Below are positions 34,511-45,242 of a stretch of 64,000 bases of DNA, one piece after another (position 1 is the stretch's first letter; each line of letters opens with the position of its first letter). The DNA is from Ewingella allii (GTDB lineage Bacteria; Pseudomonadota; Gammaproteobacteria; Enterobacterales; Enterobacteriaceae). Location of the stretch: positions 248,001-312,000 of the forward strand of contig NZ_JAWUDN010000002.1 in the NCBI RefSeq assembly GCF_044430645.1, read 5' to 3'. A program made the position numbers and the translations under genes. The notes beneath the pieces are model-generated. The model was not told the origin of the DNA, searched no databases, and saw nothing but the letters and a program-made list of their open reading frames with translations.

Positions 34511-34539
34511 TATATGGGGATGAATATCTGACATTCAAC
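34511..34539 (-). promoter_or_regulatory. Sigma-32 heat-shock promoter of lon
   Basis: On the minus strand GTTGAA, 14-nt spacer, CCCCATATA: close to the consensus CTTGAA-N13/14-CCCCATNT and to the E. coli lon promoter from memory. Confidence 0.85.
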
Positions 34540-34551
34540 GACAAGAATGCG

Positions 34552-34585
34552 AGTAAAAAAAAATGGGGGACAAAATCCCCCATTT
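34552..34585 (-). terminator. Terminator of clpPX
   Basis: AAATGGGGGA-CAAAA-TCCCCCATTT hairpin followed on the minus strand by T-run (A-run 34555-34563 on plus). Confidence 0.88.
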
Positions 34586-34615
34586 ATTAACTAACCCACT
34601 GGAACAGCTGGTGAA

Positions 34616-35890
<1,275 letters not shown>

Positions 35891-36080
35891 CAGTAAACCT
35901 CTTCTTTAATATCTGTTTCGCAGGGTGACTGCGGCACGACTATTTTAAACTGCTGCCATATCGTTGACCAATGTCAGTTCCGTCAAAGACGAATTGACGC
36001 GTAATTGCAGCAACCAACACTGCACATACGCGCCACAGCATGACTTAACTATAGACCATCAGTCCGGCAGAAATAAGTCG

Positions 36081-36704
36081 TCAGACGCGATGGGTAAATA
36101 CGGAGTCAACTAAACCGTACTCTACAGATTCTTCAGCAGACAAGAAACGGTCGCGCTCAGTGTCACGCTCTATTTCTTCAAGAGTTTTGCCCGTATGTTT
36201 CGCCATCAGCTCATTCATACGACCTTTCACTTTCAGGATCTCTTTAGCGTGGATTTCGATATCCGTTGCTTGTCCCTGATAGCCGCCCAGCGGCTGGTGA
36301 ATCATTACGCGTGAGTTTGGTAAGCAGAAACGCTTGCCTTTCGCACCCGCGGTCAACAGGAATGCGCCCATTGAACAGGCCTGGCCCATACAAATGGTGC
36401 TCACATCCGGTTTAATAAATTGCATGGTGTCATAGATAGACATCCCTGCAGTGATCACGCCGCCCGGAGAGTTAATGTACAGAAAAATGTCTTTCTCTGA
36501 ACTTTCTGCTTCCAGGAACAGCATCTGAGCCACAATCAGGTTAGCCATATGGTCTTCAACCTGGCCCGTAAGGAAAATAATACGTTCCTTCAGCAGACGG
36601 GAGTAGATGTCGTAAGAACGCTCACCCCGTGAAGTCTGCTCAACAACCATGGGTACCAGAGCCATGTTCGGTGCAAATTGATCTCGTTCACCACTGTATG
36701 ACAT
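36081..36704 (-). CDS. clpP: ClpP, proteolytic subunit
   Basis: Serine protease of 207 residues with the same 14-residue propeptide arrangement as E. coli (cleavage before ALVPMV). Catalytic Ser111 in MGQACSMGAFLL and His136 in RVMIHQPLGG; the Asp lies in the C-terminal part near TERDRFLSAEE. It forms the tetradecameric barrel used by ClpX and ClpA. A sigma-32-type promoter lies upstream at 36865-36893. Confidence 0.98.
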   Translation of the reverse strand: MSYSGERDQFAPNMALVPMVVEQTSRGERSYDIYSRLLKERIIFLTGQVEDHMANLIVAQMLFLEAESSEKDIFLYINSPGGVITAGMSIYDTMQFIKPDVSTICMGQACSMGAFLLTAGAKGKRFCLPNSRVMIHQPLGGYQGQATDIEIHAKEILKVKGRMNELMAKHTGKTLEEIERDTERDRFLSAEESVEYGLVDSVFTHRV

Positions 36705-36864
36705 AACCGTCTCCTAATAGAATTCTCTTTTGGCGCTAGTTAAAACCGATTCTACTTGAGATAGGCATTGATGACTACGCTCAAGCGGCCAAGTCGCCGT
36801 TATCACGGCTGACGGTTGTTATCAGTCTGAATTTAGCAGCAAAGCTACCTGGTTTGTATTTAAC

Positions 36865-36893
36865 AATTGGGGGAACGAACACCCCTTTTCAAG
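36865..36893 (-). promoter_or_regulatory. Sigma-32 promoter of clpPX; tig-clpP gap
   Basis: On the minus strand CTTGAAA, 14-nt spacer, CCCCAATT, with the heat-shock -35 and C-rich -10. It lies about 160 nt before clpP. The rest of the 444-nt gap (36705-37148) holds the tig terminator and nothing else I can support. Confidence 0.75.
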
Positions 36894-37063
36894 CCCGCTG
36901 GGAGATTTCTTTCTCTCGCTCCGCATTTTTCATTGATTGGCTTAACAATAGCAGAGCCTGTTAAAGCGGCCTCCACTACCCACTTGCTGGCCTACTCTCT
37001 TTGCTTACGTTGATAAATATAGTGCAAAAACAACAGCAAAAAAGAAAAATGTCATCTGTAGAG

Positions 37064-37097
37064 CATAAAAAAGCCCGCAGTAAAAACCGCGGGCTTT
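37064..37097 (-). terminator. Terminator of tig
   Basis: AAGCCCGC (37071-37078) pairs with GCGGGCTT (37089-37096), with T-run on the minus strand. Confidence 0.88.
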
Positions 37098-37148
37098 TAT
37101 GTCGAGCCGTTAACCACAGGGGAAACGGCTCAGTCACCGGCAAATCAA

Positions 37149-38453
37149 TTATGCAGGTTGAGTCTGGTTCATCAGCTCGGTAAAGGTAGTGGCTTTTTCA
37201 GTCACTTTAGCTTTTGACAACAGAGTTTCGACCGCTTGTTCTTCCAGCGCGACGTTACGCATGTTGTTCATCAGCTCTTTGTTTTTGCTATAGAACTCAA
37301 CAACTTCAGATGGATCTTCGTAAGCAGAAGCCATTTCTTCGATCAGCGCTTTAACGCGATCTTCGTCAGCTTTCAGTTCGTGCTGGCTGATCACTTCACC
37401 CAACAGCAAACCAACAACTACGCGACGTTTAGCTTGCTCTTCGAACAACTCACGCGGCAATTCCAGCGCTTGTTTTTCGTTGCCGCCGAAACGTTGTGCA
37501 GCCTGACGACGCAGAACGTCAACTTCACCGTCGATCAGTGCAGCTGGAACGTCGATTTCGTTAGCGTTAACCAGACCGTCGATTGCCTGAGTTTTGATGC
37601 GGTTACGTACAGCACCTTTCAGTTCGCGTTCCATGTTTTTACGCACTTCAGCACGCAGACCTTCAACTGAACCATCAGCAACGCCGAAACGTTTGATGAA
37701 CTCAGGAGTCAGTTCTGGCAGCTCACGCTCTTCAACTTTCTTCAGGGTGATCGCGAACTTAGCAGCTTTACCTTTCAGGTTTTCAGCGTGGTAATCTTCT
37801 GGGAAGTTTACGTCGATGACGAATTCTTCACCTGCTTTGTGACCCAACAGACCTTCTTCGAAGCCTGGGATCATGCGGCCCTGGCCCATAGCCAGTACGA
37901 AATCAGAGGCTTTACCGCCTTCGAAATCTTCACCGTCGATAGAACCTGAGAAATCAACAGTTACGCGATCTTCAGCAGTAACGGCAGCGTCAGTTTCATT
38001 CCAGTCAGCTTGTTGCTTGCGCAGCGTTTCCAGCATGGTGTCAACATCAGCGTCGTTAACTTCAACAACAGGTTTCTCAACTTCGATGTTTTCCAGATCT
38101 TTCAGCTCAACTTCTGGGTACACTTCGAATTCAACGCTGTAGTTGAAGTCTTCGCCCAGTTTGTACTCACCCGGAATATAGTTAGGTGCGCCGGCTGGAT
38201 TGATTTTCTCTTTGATGATCGCATCAACGAAGTTGCGCTGCATCAGATCACCCAGAACGTCCTGACGAACGGAAGCACCGTAACGCTGCTCGATGATGTG
38301 TTTTGGTACTTTGCCTTTACGGAAGCCGTCAATACGTACTTTTTTCGATACGTTGACCAGTTCGCTGCTCACGGCTTTTTCAATGCTATCAGCAGGAACA
38401 GTAATAGTTACACGGCGCCCAAGGCCTTGAGTGGTTTCAACAGAAACTTGCAT
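37149..38453 (-). CDS. tig: Trigger factor
   Basis: Ribosome-associated chaperone and prolyl isomerase, 434 residues (E. coli 432). The ribosome-binding signature GFRKGKVPKHIIEQRYG lies at about residues 43-59, the FKBP-like PPIase domain at about 150-245 (ITAEDRVTVDFSGSIDGE-type sequence, GRMIPGFEEGLLGHKAGEE), then the C-terminal arms. First chaperone met by nascent chains. A long leader with a hairpin lies upstream (38493-38553), and a sigma-70 promoter at 38636-38664. Confidence 0.98.
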   Translation of the reverse strand: MQVSVETTQGLGRRVTITVPADSIEKAVSSELVNVSKKVRIDGFRKGKVPKHIIEQRYGASVRQDVLGDLMQRNFVDAIIKEKINPAGAPNYIPGEYKLGEDFNYSVEFEVYPEVELKDLENIEVEKPVVEVNDADVDTMLETLRKQQADWNETDAAVTAEDRVTVDFSGSIDGEDFEGGKASDFVLAMGQGRMIPGFEEGLLGHKAGEEFVIDVNFPEDYHAENLKGKAAKFAITLKKVEERELPELTPEFIKRFGVADGSVEGLRAEVRKNMERELKGAVRNRIKTQAIDGLVNANEIDVPAALIDGEVDVLRRQAAQRFGGNEKQALELPRELFEEQAKRRVVVGLLLGEVISQHELKADEDRVKALIEEMASAYEDPSEVVEFYSKNKELMNNMRNVALEEQAVETLLSKAKVTEKATTFTELMNQTQPA

Positions 38454-38492
38454 CTTGTTACCTCAAAAAAATTACAGTGCTCGGTCAACTCC

Positions 38493-38553
38493 AGAAGTCG
38501 TTCTCAAGATGAGAAGCGTGGAAAAGAACGAACTTACCTTGAAAACGACTTCT
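38493..38553 (-). other. Long imperfect hairpin in the tig leader
   Basis: AGAAGTCGTTCTCAAG (38493-38508) pairs with CTTGAAAACGACTTCT (38538-38553): 15 of 16 positions pair, around a 29-nt loop. It lies 40-100 nt upstream of tig and downstream of its predicted promoter, so it would be transcribed. There is no T-run, so it is not a simple terminator. Confidence 0.7.
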
Positions 38554-38635
38554 AAGAACCGGGACAGTCCTGATTAAGAACGTAGCCCTGTATTCGAAAG
38601 CGTCCCGAAACCATTCCGGAAAAATAAGACGCGAC

Positions 38636-38664
38636 ATTATAGCGGCGCATAGACGGCGAGTCGA
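38636..38664 (-). promoter_or_regulatory. Sigma-70 promoter of tig
   Basis: Minus strand TCGACT, 17-nt spacer, TATAAT (consensus -10). Start near 38629, giving a leader of about 175 nt. The remainder of the 38454-38911 gap holds the tig leader hairpin and the bolA terminator. Confidence 0.7.
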
Positions 38665-38788
38665 GGACGGTAATCTACTGCGTGGGAGGAAAACTCGCAT
38701 TGCGGTCGATCCCTCGGAAAACGTAGTCGATGCAAAGGCTTAAACAACCCTGTCGCCTGCCAGCCACTTATTCTTCTCGTTTAAAACA

Positions 38789-38810
38789 GAAACGGCCCGC
38801 AGGCCGTTTC
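38789..38810 (-). terminator. Terminator of bolA
   Basis: GAAACGGCC-CGCA-GGCCGTTTC hairpin, followed on the minus strand by TGTTTTAAACG. Confidence 0.7.
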
Positions 38811-38911
38811 AGAATTTGCCCCTACTAATACCGCATCTTGTGGAGAAAGTTCCAGTGATACCGTACCCTAGAAGGGAATTTTATGATTTTTGGGAGCAAG
38901 ATCCTTCGCGA

Positions 38912-39226
38912 TTAGGCTAAGGTTCCGGCACCTCGACAAGCAGGCGAAGCTAATACTGTATCCTGTAAGCCTTCCCACTCTTTTTGCGTATAAGTGTGTA
39001 ATGCCAAGGCATGAACACTCCCCGCAAGCTCCTCTGAAAGTACGCCATAAATCGCTCTGTGACGTGAAAGGAAGCGCTCACCGACAAATTTATCGGACAC
39101 CACTACTACTTTGAAATGGCTTTCTGAACCGGCTGGGACATTGTGACGATAACTCTCATCAGTTACTTCCAGAAACGCAGGTTCAAACGCTGCAACTAAT
39201 TTTGCTTCTATTTGCTCGCGAATCAT
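38912..39226 (-). CDS. bolA: BolA stress-response morphogene
   Basis: BolA protein of 104 residues with KH-like fold: MIREQIEAKLVAAFEPAFLE, the conserved SHFKVVVVSDKFVGERFLSR (two stretches around residues 35-55), and His residues used for Fe-S cluster sharing with glutaredoxins (RHRAIYGVLSEEL). In E. coli it affects cell shape, permeability and biofilm under stress. It lies upstream of tig on the same strand, as in E. coli. Confidence 0.95.
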   Translation of the reverse strand: MIREQIEAKLVAAFEPAFLEVTDESYRHNVPAGSESHFKVVVVSDKFVGERFLSRHRAIYGVLSEELAGSVHALALHTYTQKEWEGLQDTVLASPACRGAGTLA

Positions 39227-39577
39227 AGCAATCTCCTTACGCCGTTAGCAGGGAACTGCATCCTTACTTGACCATCTGTCACACTATTAAGGATAGGCGG
39301 CTTTGCGATTTATTAGTATGTTACAGAAACAAAATTTCTGCTGCGATTGATAAAAAAGGCAATCGGTTTGTCTTACCTAATGGTATTTAGCCATTAATCT
39401 GCATTTTAGGCGAAACCATTAGATATCAATAAGTCAGTTTGCTTTAAATTTAATCAAATGTCGCTTTTACCACCAGTCAGGGCTTACACCCAAAAATGGC
39501 GATGTTATGATGTGACCACTATCAGTAATCGATCCCATTTTACATCTGGAATCAGATGCATTAATTGAGAACCTAAC
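39227..39577. other. bolA-yajG intergenic region
   Basis: 351 nt, A+T-rich, between divergent bolA and yajG. It must hold both promoters. I see no gene, RNA or clear operator in it; promoter hexamers are not decisive. Confidence 0.5.
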
Positions 39578-40156
39578 ATGTTGAAAAAAATCATTTTCCC
39601 TGTATTAGCATTGTTCATGCTTGCAGGTTGCGCTACCAGCACCAACACATTAAATATTTCGCCAAAAATCACTCTGCCAACGCAGGATCCTACCCTTCAG
39701 GGCATCACTATCAGCATTAATGGTGCTGACCAACGTCAGGATCAGGCGCTGGCTAAAGTGAACCGTGACGGCCAGTTGGTTTCCCTGACCCCATCTCGTG
39801 ACCTGCGCTTCCTGTTGCAAGAGTCTCTGGAAAAGCAAATGACCGCGCGCGGTTACATGATTGGTGCTGACGGCGCCGTTGATCTGCAAGTGGTGGTGAA
39901 CAAACTGTTTGCTGACGTGCAAGAAGGCAACCTGCGCTACAACATCACCACCAAGGCTGATATCTCCATCATCGCTACGGCGAAAAATGGTAATAAACAG
40001 GTTAAAAACTACCGTTCTACTTACAATGTGCAGGGTGCGCTTACTGCGACCAACGACAAAATCACCAATGCGGTTAACAGCACGCTGGGCGACGTCATCA
40101 ACGACATGGCTCAAGACACCAGCATCAGTGACTTCATCAAAGCCAACGCCCGTTAA
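39578..40156 (+). CDS. yajG: YajG lipoprotein
   Basis: Lipoprotein of 192 residues with signal MLKKIIFPVLALFMLAGC and lipobox LAGC at about residue 18, then a single YajG domain. Conserved blocks include VSLTPSRDLRFLLQESLEKQ and GNLRYNITTKADISIIATAK. Function unknown; in E. coli it is upstream of ampG, as here (130 nt). Weak terminator at 40183 before ampG. Confidence 0.93.
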   Translation: MLKKIIFPVLALFMLAGCATSTNTLNISPKITLPTQDPTLQGITISINGADQRQDQALAKVNRDGQLVSLTPSRDLRFLLQESLEKQMTARGYMIGADGAVDLQVVVNKLFADVQEGNLRYNITTKADISIIATAKNGNKQVKNYRSTYNVQGALTATNDKITNAVNSTLGDVINDMAQDTSISDFIKANAR

Positions 40157-40182
40157 TCTTAACCGGCTAAGCTGACTGACTC

Positions 40183-40216
40183 TTCTGCCCGGCACTGTCG
40201 GGCAGAATTGTTTTTA
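40183..40216 (+). terminator. Terminator after yajG
   Basis: TTCTGCCCG / CGGGCAGAA stem with 7-nt loop, followed by TTGTTTTT. Confidence 0.8.
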
Positions 40217-40286
40217 CCATTATTTCCCGCCTTCATTTATCATTCCCCAGCGCCTCTACTCTATCGGTCTGCGGGAACACATTTTA

Positions 40287-41765
40287 ATGGTAAGCCAGTA
40301 CTTCAAAATCTTCACACAGCGCAATACGCTGATATTACTGCTGCTCGGGTTTGCATCCGGCTTACCTCTGGCATTGACCTCGGGCACGCTGCAAGCCTGG
40401 ATGACCGTCGAGAATGTCGATTTAAAAACCATTGGGATTTTCTCTCTGGTCGGCCAGGCCTACGTTTTCAAGTTCCTCTGGTCCCCGATGATGGACCGCT
40501 ACACCCCCTCTTTCTTCGGCCGCCGTCGTGGATGGTTAATCCTCACCCAGCTGCTGTTGGTGGCCTCGATTTTCGCCATGGGCTATCTCGATCCGGCAAA
40601 AGAGCTGTTCTGGCTGGCAGCGTTGGCGGTACTGATCGCCTTTGCTTCCGCCTCGCAAGATATTGTTTTTGATGCCTATAAAACGGATCTTTTGCCCGCC
40701 GCCGAGCGTGGCAGTGGTGCGGCCGTGTCGGTATTGGGCTATCGATTGGCGATGCTGATTTCTGGCGGGTTGGCGCTGTGGATAGCCGATCGCTACCTCG
40801 GCTGGCAACACATGTACTGGCTGATGGCGGGCCTGATGCTGATTGGCGTGGTGGCCACTATTATGGCGCCGGAGCCTGATGTCTCTGAGCCAGCACCTCG
40901 CACCATAGAAATTGCAGTCGTAGCCCCTCTCAAAGACTTTTTCAGCCGCAACAACGCCTGGCTGATTCTACTGCTGATTGTGATGTACAAGATGGGCGAT
41001 GCCTTCGCGGGGAGCCTGAGTACTACTTTCCTGATTCGCGGCGTGGGGTTTGACGCCGGGGAAGTGGGCCTGGTGAACAAAACCCTTGGTCTGTTAGCGA
41101 CGATTATTGGCGCGCTGTATGGCGGCATGGTGATGCAGCGCCTCAGCCTGTTCCGCGCGTTAATGATTTTCGGCATTTTGCAGGCCGTTTCCAACGCGGG
41201 ATACTGGATTTTGGCGGTCACGGATAAGCACATCTACTCTATGGGCGCGGCGATCTTCTTCGAAAATCTGTGCGGAGGAATGGGCACCGCCGCGTTCGTC
41301 GCGCTGTTAATGACGCTATGCAATAAGTCGTTCTCCGCCACGCAGTTTGCGCTGCTCTCGGCGTTGTCCGCCGTTGGCCGGGTGTACGTCGGGCCGATAG
41401 CCGGTTGGTTTGTCGAAGCACACGGCTGGCCCCTATTCTATCTCTTCTCCATCGCCGCCGCCGTGCCGGGGTTGCTATTGCTGGCTATCTGCCGCCAAAC
41501 CCTTGAACACACGCAAAACACCGACGAGTTCTTACCACGCACTCTATTCGCCAGCCATTACCGACTGGCGCTGCGCATCTTAATGGTAGGTTGCTTACTG
41601 TTAGCGGCATGGCTGGTGCTATTGATCACCAACTCGCTGGAGTGGACCGCCTTCACCTCTCTGCCGCAGAAACTGATCGAAGCCGGGGCTGTGATTTGCC
41701 TGTTCGGCATCGCGCTCGGCAGCATTCTCGACTTTGTGGCTCTGCGCCGCCTGCGTCGAGTTTAA
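40287..41765 (+). CDS. ampG: Muropeptide permease AmpG
   Basis: MFS-type proton symporter of 492 residues (E. coli 491) that imports GlcNAc-anhydro-MurNAc peptides for cell-wall recycling, and thereby feeds AmpC beta-lactamase induction. N-terminus MVSQYFKIFTQRNTLILLLL, then LGFASGLPLALTSGTLQAWM and the FLWSPMMDRYTPSFFGRRRG loop. There are about 14 hydrophobic segments. Pair of yajG-ampG as in E. coli. Confidence 0.95.
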   Translation: MVSQYFKIFTQRNTLILLLLGFASGLPLALTSGTLQAWMTVENVDLKTIGIFSLVGQAYVFKFLWSPMMDRYTPSFFGRRRGWLILTQLLLVASIFAMGYLDPAKELFWLAALAVLIAFASASQDIVFDAYKTDLLPAAERGSGAAVSVLGYRLAMLISGGLALWIADRYLGWQHMYWLMAGLMLIGVVATIMAPEPDVSEPAPRTIEIAVVAPLKDFFSRNNAWLILLLIVMYKMGDAFAGSLSTTFLIRGVGFDAGEVGLVNKTLGLLATIIGALYGGMVMQRLSLFRALMIFGILQAVSNAGYWILAVTDKHIYSMGAAIFFENLCGGMGTAAFVALLMTLCNKSFSATQFALLSALSAVGRVYVGPIAGWFVEAHGWPLFYLFSIAAAVPGLLLLAICRQTLEHTQNTDEFLPRTLFASHYRLALRILMVGCLLLAAWLVLLITNSLEWTAFTSLPQKLIEAGAVICLFGIALGSILDFVALRRLRRV

Positions 41766-41800
41766 GACAGTTCGCCCTTGTCCCTTAAGTCGAATTCTGG

Positions 41801-41835
41801 CCTGATATATCGGTGTAAATCATGGGTATATCAGG
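41801..41835. repeat. Inverted repeat after ampG; ampG-cyoA gap
   Basis: CCTGATATA (41801-41809) and TATATCAGG (41827-41835), perfect 9-bp arms with 17-nt loop and no T-run. The 41766-42293 gap (528 nt) is A+T-rich, has the cyo promoter at its end, and no gene I can support. Confidence 0.6.
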
Positions 41836-42214
41836 GCTGGCGGGGCGATTCAGGGGCATTGGCGAGGCCAAAACCAAGCTCAAATTAAGTAACATTTCCC
41901 TGCGCTAAGATAAACTTCATTCAATAAAATATAATTAATAAGTTACAGCATCTTTCAAATACACTTTTTTTTTACCTGCTTTTTATTTTTAAATTCACCG
42001 TATTTATACATTGCATTAACATTAATTAAACCTACCAAGAACATTACACTTCGCATTAAATATTAAGCATTACTGCTATACCTTGTTTTTACTCACCATA
42101 GTGAAAGAACCCCACGCAACATATTGTTGACATTGAGAAATTGTCACTCTCCGTAACATGTGTGACTTCGTTAACATAAAGTGGCAGTGGCCCGCTGACA
42201 CTTCCTTAAGCGTG

Positions 42215-42243
42215 TTTACAGTACTGCAACCTTCCCGTAAAAT
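42215..42243 (+). promoter_or_regulatory. Promoter of cyoABCDE
   Basis: TTTACA, 17-nt spacer, TAAAAT, with start expected near 42250, about 44 nt before cyoA. Confidence 0.65.
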
Positions 42244-42293
42244 GCCCGCACACATGGAGCGACAATAGAGCCCTGATTTATTGAGGTCGTTAG

Positions 42294-43247
42294 ATGAGAC
42301 TTAAGAAATACAATAAAAGTATTGGGATGTTGTCCTTATTTGCATCTGCTTTAATGTTAAGTGGTTGCAATACGGCATTGATGGATCCCAAAGGAGCAAT
42401 TGGACTCGAGCAGAGAACGCTGATACTGACCGCAATCGGATTAATGCTGATCGTGGTTATACCAGTTATTATCATGGCCTTTGCATTTGCATGGAAGTAT
42501 CGCGCTTCTAATACAAACGCTAAGTACAGCCCGAACTGGTCCCATTCCAACAAAATCGAAGCCGTGGTCTGGACGGTTCCAATTATTATCATTGCCATCC
42601 TGGCAACGATAACTTGGAAAACCACTCACGAACTTGACCCGTTCAAGCCTATCGTATCTGACCAAAAGACCCTGACAGTTGAAGTGGTTTCTTTGGACTG
42701 GAAATGGTTGTTCATTTATCCAGAACAAGGCATCGCAACTGTTAACGAATTGGTTATCCCTAAAGATGTTCCGGTTCAGTTCAAAGTCACTTCTGACTCT
42801 GTGATGAACTCGTTCTTTATTCCTCAGTTAGGCGGACAGATTTACGCGATGGCGGGTATGCAGACTCAGTTGCATTTGATTGCAAACGAAGCTGGTACCT
42901 ATAAAGGCATCTCGTCAAACTTCAGTGGCCGCGGTTTCTCTGGCATGAAGTTCAACACCATTGCTACTCCTACGCGTGAAGACTTTGACGCATGGGTTGC
43001 GAAAGTGAAGAGCGCGCCAAACCAACTGGCAACCACTGACGACTTCAACAAACTGGCAGCGCAAAGTATCGACAACCCGGTTGAATACTTCGCAAGCGTC
43101 AAACCTGAATTGTTCAAAGAAATTATTGGCAAATTCATGGGTGATATGAACATGCACAAAGGCCAGACAATGCCAATGCCAGCCGGCACTGACATGAAAG
43201 GCATGGACATGGGCGATCATGCTCACGCAGCCGGAGCCGAGGAATAA
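42294..43247 (+). CDS. cyoA: Cytochrome bo3 ubiquinol oxidase subunit II
   Basis: Lipoprotein of 317 residues with lipobox LSGC (about residue 25), two membrane helices (IMAFAFAWKYRASN; TVPIIIIAILATITWKTTHE) and a periplasmic cupredoxin-like domain (SLDWKWLFIYPEQGIA, VMNSFFIPQLGGQIYAMAGM) without the CuA ligands, as normal for quinol oxidases. The C-terminus is Met/His-rich. First gene of cyoABCDE, 3 nt before cyoB. Confidence 0.97.
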   Translation: MRLKKYNKSIGMLSLFASALMLSGCNTALMDPKGAIGLEQRTLILTAIGLMLIVVIPVIIMAFAFAWKYRASNTNAKYSPNWSHSNKIEAVVWTVPIIIIAILATITWKTTHELDPFKPIVSDQKTLTVEVVSLDWKWLFIYPEQGIATVNELVIPKDVPVQFKVTSDSVMNSFFIPQLGGQIYAMAGMQTQLHLIANEAGTYKGISSNFSGRGFSGMKFNTIATPTREDFDAWVAKVKSAPNQLATTDDFNKLAAQSIDNPVEYFASVKPELFKEIIGKFMGDMNMHKGQTMPMPAGTDMKGMDMGDHAHAAGAEE

Positions 43248-43250
43248 ACG

Positions 43251-45242
43251 ATGTTGGGAAAATTAACACTTGATGCGATCCCGTATCATGAACCGATTAT
43301 CGTGGTCACCGTTGCCGCGATAATTATTGGTGGCTTGGCCGTTCTGGCCGGCATCACCTATTTCGGCAAATGGAAATATTTGTGGAACGAATGGATCACC
43401 TCCGTTGACCACAAAAAATTAGGTATCATGTACATCATTCTGGCCTTCGTCATGCTGTTGCGTGGCTTTGCCGATGCCATCATGATGCGTAGCCAGCAAG
43501 TCCTCGCCTCTGCGGGAGAACCGGGCTTCCTACCGCCTCATCACTACGACCAAATCTTCACCGCGCACGGCGTAATCATGATCTTCTTCATGGCGATGCC
43601 TTTCGTTATCGGTCTGATGAACGTGGTTGTGCCGCTGCAAATCGGTGCTCGTGACGTTGCATTCCCGTTCCTGAACAACATCAGCTTCTGGTTTACCGCC
43701 GCTGCCGTTGTACTGATCAACATCTCTCTGGGGGTTGGTGAGTTCGCGCAGACCGGTTGGTTGGCCTATCCGCCGTTGTCAGGTAAGGAGTACAGTCCGG
43801 GCGTCGGGGTCGATTATTGGATATGGAGTCTCCAGATATCCGGTATTGGTACCTTGCTGACCGGTGTTAACTTCTTCGCCACCATCCTCAAGATGCGTGC
43901 GCCTGGTATGCCGCTGATGAAAATGCCGGTATTTACCTGGGCTGCGTTGTGTACCAACGTCTTGATCATCGTGTCGTTCCCAATTCTGACCGTAACCGTT
44001 GCGTTGCTGACCCTGGATCGCTATCTGGGCACCCATTTCTTCACCAATGATATGGGCGGCAACATGATGATGTACATCAACCTGATTTGGGCCTGGGGCC
44101 ATCCGGAAGTGTATATCTTGGTTCTGCCAGTATTTGGTGTGTTCTCAGAAGTTACTGCGACCTTCTCCAAAAAACGTCTGTTCGGCTACACCTCACTGGT
44201 ATGGGCAACTATCGCCATCACCGTGTTGTCGTTCGTTGTTTGGCTGCACCACTTCTTCACCATGGGTTCAGGTGCCAACGTCAATGCCTTCTTCGGTATC
44301 ATGACGATGATTATTTCTATCCCAACAGGGGTAAAAATCTTCAACTGGCTGTTCACCATGTACCAAGGCCGTATCCAGCTTAACGCTGCGATGCTGTGGA
44401 CTATCGGCTTTATCATCACCTTCTCTGTAGGTGGTATGACCGGCGTTCTGTTGGCTGTTCCAGGCGCAGACTTCGTGCTGCACAACAGCTTGTTCCTGAT
44501 TGCTCACTTCCATAACGTTATTATCGGTGGTGTGGTATTCGGTTGCTTCGCTGGCCTGACTTACTGGTTCCCTAAATCCTTCGGCTTCACGCTGAATGAA
44601 AAATGGGGTGTGCGTTCATTCTGGTTCTGGATCATCGGCTTCTTCGTCGCCTTCATGCCGCTCTATGCACTGGGCTTCATGGGTATGACTCGCCGCGTTA
44701 GCCAGAACATCGACCCTGAGTTCCACCCATTACTGGTCGTGGCAGCTTGTGGTGCAGCATTGATTGCAATCGGTATTCTTTGCCAACTGATCATGATCGT
44801 TGTGAGTGTTCGTGACCGCGACCAGAACCGTGACCTGACGGGTGACCCGTGGGGCGCACGTACTCTGGAGTGGGCAACCTCTTCTCCTCCTCCGTTCTAT
44901 AACTTCGCAGTAGTACCTCAGGTACATGACCGCGACGCGTTCTGGGACATGAAAGAGAAAGGCGAAGCTTATGTTAAACCAGCAAAATATGAAAAAATTC
45001 ATATGCCACGTAACAGCGGCGCAGGCTTCATCATTGCGATGCTCAGCCTGGTAAGCGGTTTTGCATTAATCTGGGATATCTGGTGGTTGGCGCTGGTTAG
45101 CTTCATCGCACTGGTTGTAACCTGGATTGTGAAAAGCTTCGATGAAGATGTTGATTACTACGTGCCGGTTGAAGAAATCGAACGTATTGAGAGCCAACAT
45201 TTTGAACAAATCAGCAAAGCAGGCTTGAAACATGGCAACTGA
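43251..45242 (+). CDS. cyoB: Cytochrome bo3 ubiquinol oxidase subunit I
   Basis: Heme-copper oxidase catalytic subunit, 663 residues, 15 membrane helices. It holds heme b, heme o3 and CuB. Visible motifs: FTAHGVIMIFFMAMPFVIGL (heme b His), WAWGHPEVYILVLP (CuB His and the cross-linked Tyr), VWLHHFFTMG (CuB His pair) and LFLIAHFHNVIIGG (heme His). It couples quinol oxidation to proton pumping. It overlaps cyoC by 11 nt. Confidence 0.98.
   Translation: MLGKLTLDAIPYHEPIIVVTVAAIIIGGLAVLAGITYFGKWKYLWNEWITSVDHKKLGIMYIILAFVMLLRGFADAIMMRSQQVLASAGEPGFLPPHHYDQIFTAHGVIMIFFMAMPFVIGLMNVVVPLQIGARDVAFPFLNNISFWFTAAAVVLINISLGVGEFAQTGWLAYPPLSGKEYSPGVGVDYWIWSLQISGIGTLLTGVNFFATILKMRAPGMPLMKMPVFTWAALCTNVLIIVSFPILTVTVALLTLDRYLGTHFFTNDMGGNMMMYINLIWAWGHPEVYILVLPVFGVFSEVTATFSKKRLFGYTSLVWATIAITVLSFVVWLHHFFTMGSGANVNAFFGIMTMIISIPTGVKIFNWLFTMYQGRIQLNAAMLWTIGFIITFSVGGMTGVLLAVPGADFVLHNSLFLIAHFHNVIIGGVVFGCFAGLTYWFPKSFGFTLNEKWGVRSFWFWIIGFFVAFMPLYALGFMGMTRRVSQNIDPEFHPLLVVAACGAALIAIGILCQLIMIVVSVRDRDQNRDLTGDPWGARTLEWATSSPPPFYNFAVVPQVHDRDAFWDMKEKGEAYVKPAKYEKIHMPRNSGAGFIIAMLSLVSGFALIWDIWWLALVSFIALVVTWIVKSFDEDVDYYVPVEEIERIESQHFEQISKAGLKHGN

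Noticed and set aside
37001..37183. 60-codon ORF in the tig-clpP gap
   Set aside because: Runs through the tig terminator hairpin into the tig 3' end; composition is not protein-like.
38485..38700. 71-codon ORF in the tig leader
   Set aside because: Spans the tig promoter and hairpin; Arg-rich, no family, no ribosome-binding site.
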